From assembly GCF_025515275.1 (NCBI RefSeq), contig NZ_JAOPFU010000014.1, forward strand, positions 1-64,000: 64,000 nucleotides of DNA. Reading direction: 5' to 3'. The DNA is from Catenovulum sp. 2E275. Lineage in GTDB: Bacteria; Pseudomonadota; Gammaproteobacteria; Enterobacterales; Alteromonadaceae. Made by a program: the position numbers and the translations under genes. This document shows positions 62,659 to 64,000 of the stretch, in pieces (within the stretch, counting starts at the first letter, position 1; every line of letters begins with the position of its first letter). A model generated the notes under the pieces. That model was not told where the DNA came from. It was given only the letters and a program-made list of their open reading frames with translations, and made no database searches.

Positions 62659-62672
62659 GTTAAACGATTAAC
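62659..62672 (-). promoter_or_regulatory. Putative LacI-family operator 2 of galactanase gene
   Basis: GTTAAACGATTAAC is a near-perfect palindrome of the same type, 78 bases from operator 1. That spacing could allow looping. Confidence 0.5.
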
Positions 62673-62782
62673 TTAAAATTTAGATAAATCAGCAAGATGC
62701 AAACGGACTAATACAAATTTACAGATAAGATAAAAAGAATAATTTTTTAAACAAAATTTGGGGGAGCTAAGGCATTTTTAAT

Positions 62783-62808
62783 ATTCTACCGGAGAGTTCC
62801 GGTAGAAT
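62783..62808 (-). terminator. Hairpin after mlaA
   Basis: Perfect 11-base inverted repeat ATTCTACCGGA with TCCGGTAGAAT around loop GAGT. A short T-containing run follows on the minus strand. It lies 36 bases after the mlaA stop. Confidence 0.8.
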
Positions 62809-62843
62809 CAGGAAAGGTAATGACAAGAAAATGGGAGGAAAAT

Positions 62844-63590
62844 TTATTCAAGCTCATCCAAAAAAGCTTCAAAGTCAGCTTCGTCCACTTCTTCATCTTG
62901 TGGTCTGGGCGGATCGCCATCGTATACTTTAAACTGAGTATTCTGAAAATACGCTTCTTTTACAAATATATATTGATCAAAACTGTCTTCAAGCATTTGC
63001 TCCTGCGCCATCAACTGCACTCTGGATTCCAGCGCATCTATACCAAACCTAAAAGCCGACAACCAAATAGTTAAACCATCCAGCGGAAAGTAAGATGAGT
63101 CCACTAAATCACCAGCTACTTCTCTTGGCACCGTCGGCCCATAAGCAGGAACCATTAAAAATGGACCAGTATTAACGCCCCATTTACCTAACACTTCATC
63201 AAATTCTTCTTGTTTAGGTTTTAAACCAATATATTGAGCAACATCCACTAAGCCCAATAAACCAACCGTTGTATTAATCAAAAACCGCCCCGCACTGGTT
63301 GCCGCCTCTTTTGGTTTAGCTTGCAATAGGTTATTGATCATCGAAGATGGCTCTTCAAGATTAGATGACATATTAACCAAACCAGAGCGCACAGGTTTAG
63401 GCACATATTTTTGATAAGCCACCGCGGTTGGTCTTAAAATATTTTTATCTAAAACCTGATAATTAAAATCCCACATGGTGCGGTTAACAGATTCAAGCGG
63501 ATCGCTCAGTTCGGTTTGTGGTTCACCCGTAGTAGCACAGGCAGATAAAACCAGAGCAAAAATAATAATCAGGTATTGTTTGAGCAACAT
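62844..63590 (-). CDS. mlaA: Phospholipid-binding lipoprotein MlaA/VacJ
   Basis: Outer-membrane lipoprotein of the Mla retrograde phospholipid transport system. The lipobox LSAC puts the lipidated cysteine at C18. The core has DPLESVNRTMWDFNYQVLDKN-type sequence (about 30-50), FLINTTVGLLGLVDVA and GVNTGPFLMVPAYGPTVPRE, all MlaA signatures. An acidic tail ends the protein. 248 residues fit the family. It lies 28 bases after the ccmI-type gene end. Confidence 0.96.
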   Translation of the reverse strand: MLLKQYLIIIFALVLSACATTGEPQTELSDPLESVNRTMWDFNYQVLDKNILRPTAVAYQKYVPKPVRSGLVNMSSNLEEPSSMINNLLQAKPKEAATSAGRFLINTTVGLLGLVDVAQYIGLKPKQEEFDEVLGKWGVNTGPFLMVPAYGPTVPREVAGDLVDSSYFPLDGLTIWLSAFRFGIDALESRVQLMAQEQMLEDSFDQYIFVKEAYFQNTQFKVYDGDPPRPQDEEVDEADFEAFLDELE

Positions 63591-63618
63591 ACGACTTTAT
63601 ATTCCTTTTGATATTCCT

Positions 63619-64000
63619 TTACAGCGATAATTCTATGCTCTGAATTTTATCAGATAATTCAAAAGCTTCGCTATGAGTTTCTAGCTCACCTTCTGTTAGT
63701 GTCACATCGGCATCTTTAGATAATCTAACCGTTACATATACCTGATTTAAATCAGATAATTTAAAGGTCGGCATCATCGCATTTTTATCACTCAATGTTA
63801 TTTGTGAAGGTACTTCACCATTGATTGGCATTCTAACCACAGCCGCCGGAGGACCAGAAAGTTGAGGTCTGGCAAATACCACTAAATATTTAAACTGAGC
63901 TAATGCTTGCTTCGTTTTTTCGTTTAATGAAAGTTTAACAATCAGTTGCTTCGAATCTGCTGTACCAGGCGTTTGATTTGATTGAGCTGGTGTGCTGTTA
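63619..64000 (-). CDS. ccmI: C-terminal part of cytochrome c biogenesis protein CcmI/CycH (partial)
   Basis: The frame is open from 64000 to the stop at 63619, so the gene runs off the window. The visible 126 residues form the CycH C-terminal beta-domain: VKLSLNEKTKQAL, then VVFARPQLSGPPAAVVRMP and a KLSDLNQVYVTVRLSKD segment, the pattern that follows the TPR domain in CcmI. It would present apocytochrome c to the haem lyase in the periplasm. The GTG at 63882 is internal, not the start. Confidence 0.85.
   Translation of the reverse strand, partial: NSTPAQSNQTPGTADSKQLIVKLSLNEKTKQALAQFKYLVVFARPQLSGPPAAVVRMPINGEVPSQITLSDKNAMMPTFKLSDLNQVYVTVRLSKDADVTLTEGELETHSEAFELSDKIQSIELSL

Larger units (their letters stand above)
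62489..62843. other. 355-bp upstream region of galactanase gene with two operators
   Basis: AT-rich region. It holds two palindromes (62581-62594 and 62659-62672) and the mlaA terminator hairpin. No gene is seen. Confidence 0.6.

Overview
This is an AT-rich chromosomal segment of a marine gammaproteobacterium, most likely in Alteromonadales. The order of the conserved housekeeping genes is the classic gammaproteobacterial one. The exact genus is an inference: a Catenovulum-like polysaccharide degrader would fit, because the window also holds a secreted GH53 galactanase with a ricin-type carbohydrate-binding domain and an SGLT-type sodium/sugar symporter. I see no tRNA, rRNA, intact insertion sequence or CRISPR array.

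Layout. (1) 1-2100 is an accessory block that reads as a decayed chromosomal integron. It holds a broken integron integrase remnant (about 1696-2081, + strand), a GTTAGGC cassette boundary at 1396-1402, two small cassette-like genes on the opposite strand, one GC-rich attC-like site between them (about 912-989), and a 149-bp tandem duplication at the left edge. (2) 2210-22744, all on the minus strand, is the conserved run rpsB-tsf-pyrH-frr-uppS-cdsA-dxr-rseP-bamA-skp-lpxD-fabZ-lpxA-lpxB-rnhB-dnaE-accA-tilS (translation, nucleotide and isoprenoid supply, phospholipid, outer-membrane assembly, lipid A, replication, fatty acid synthesis). (3) 22967-27269 is the divergent map-glnD-dapD set. (4) 27442-32292 holds ycgN, a lytic transglycosylase and ycgL (minus strand), then minCDE and folE (plus strand). 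(5) 32392-37446 holds ligA, an EVE-domain gene, fadD and a J-domain gene. (6) 37503-43503 holds the rpsP-rimM-trmD-rplS operon and ffh, with the divergent ypjD-like and corB-like membrane genes. (7) 43580-47171 is csrA-alaS-recX, notably without recA next to recX.

(8) 47616-54993 is more mixed: sugar symporter, UPF0178 protein, degenerate GGDEF protein, epmC, NAD-kinase-like protein, yfcL, a small unknown membrane protein and a serine hydrolase. (9) 55197-60742 holds an atypical pyruvate kinase, a chemoreceptor, and a two-gene pair that looks like a split chemoreceptor (a separate NIT-like sensor protein and a sensorless MCP). (10) 61052-64000 holds the GH53 galactanase, mlaA and the C-terminal end of a ccmI-type gene that runs off the window.

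Most of the window is ordinary core genome. The parts worth a second look are the fossil integron, the split NIT/MCP pair, the LacI-family-type palindromes in front of both the symporter and the galactanase (a possible galactan regulon), recX without recA, the NGEQF cyclase-like protein and the unusual pyruvate kinase N-terminus.
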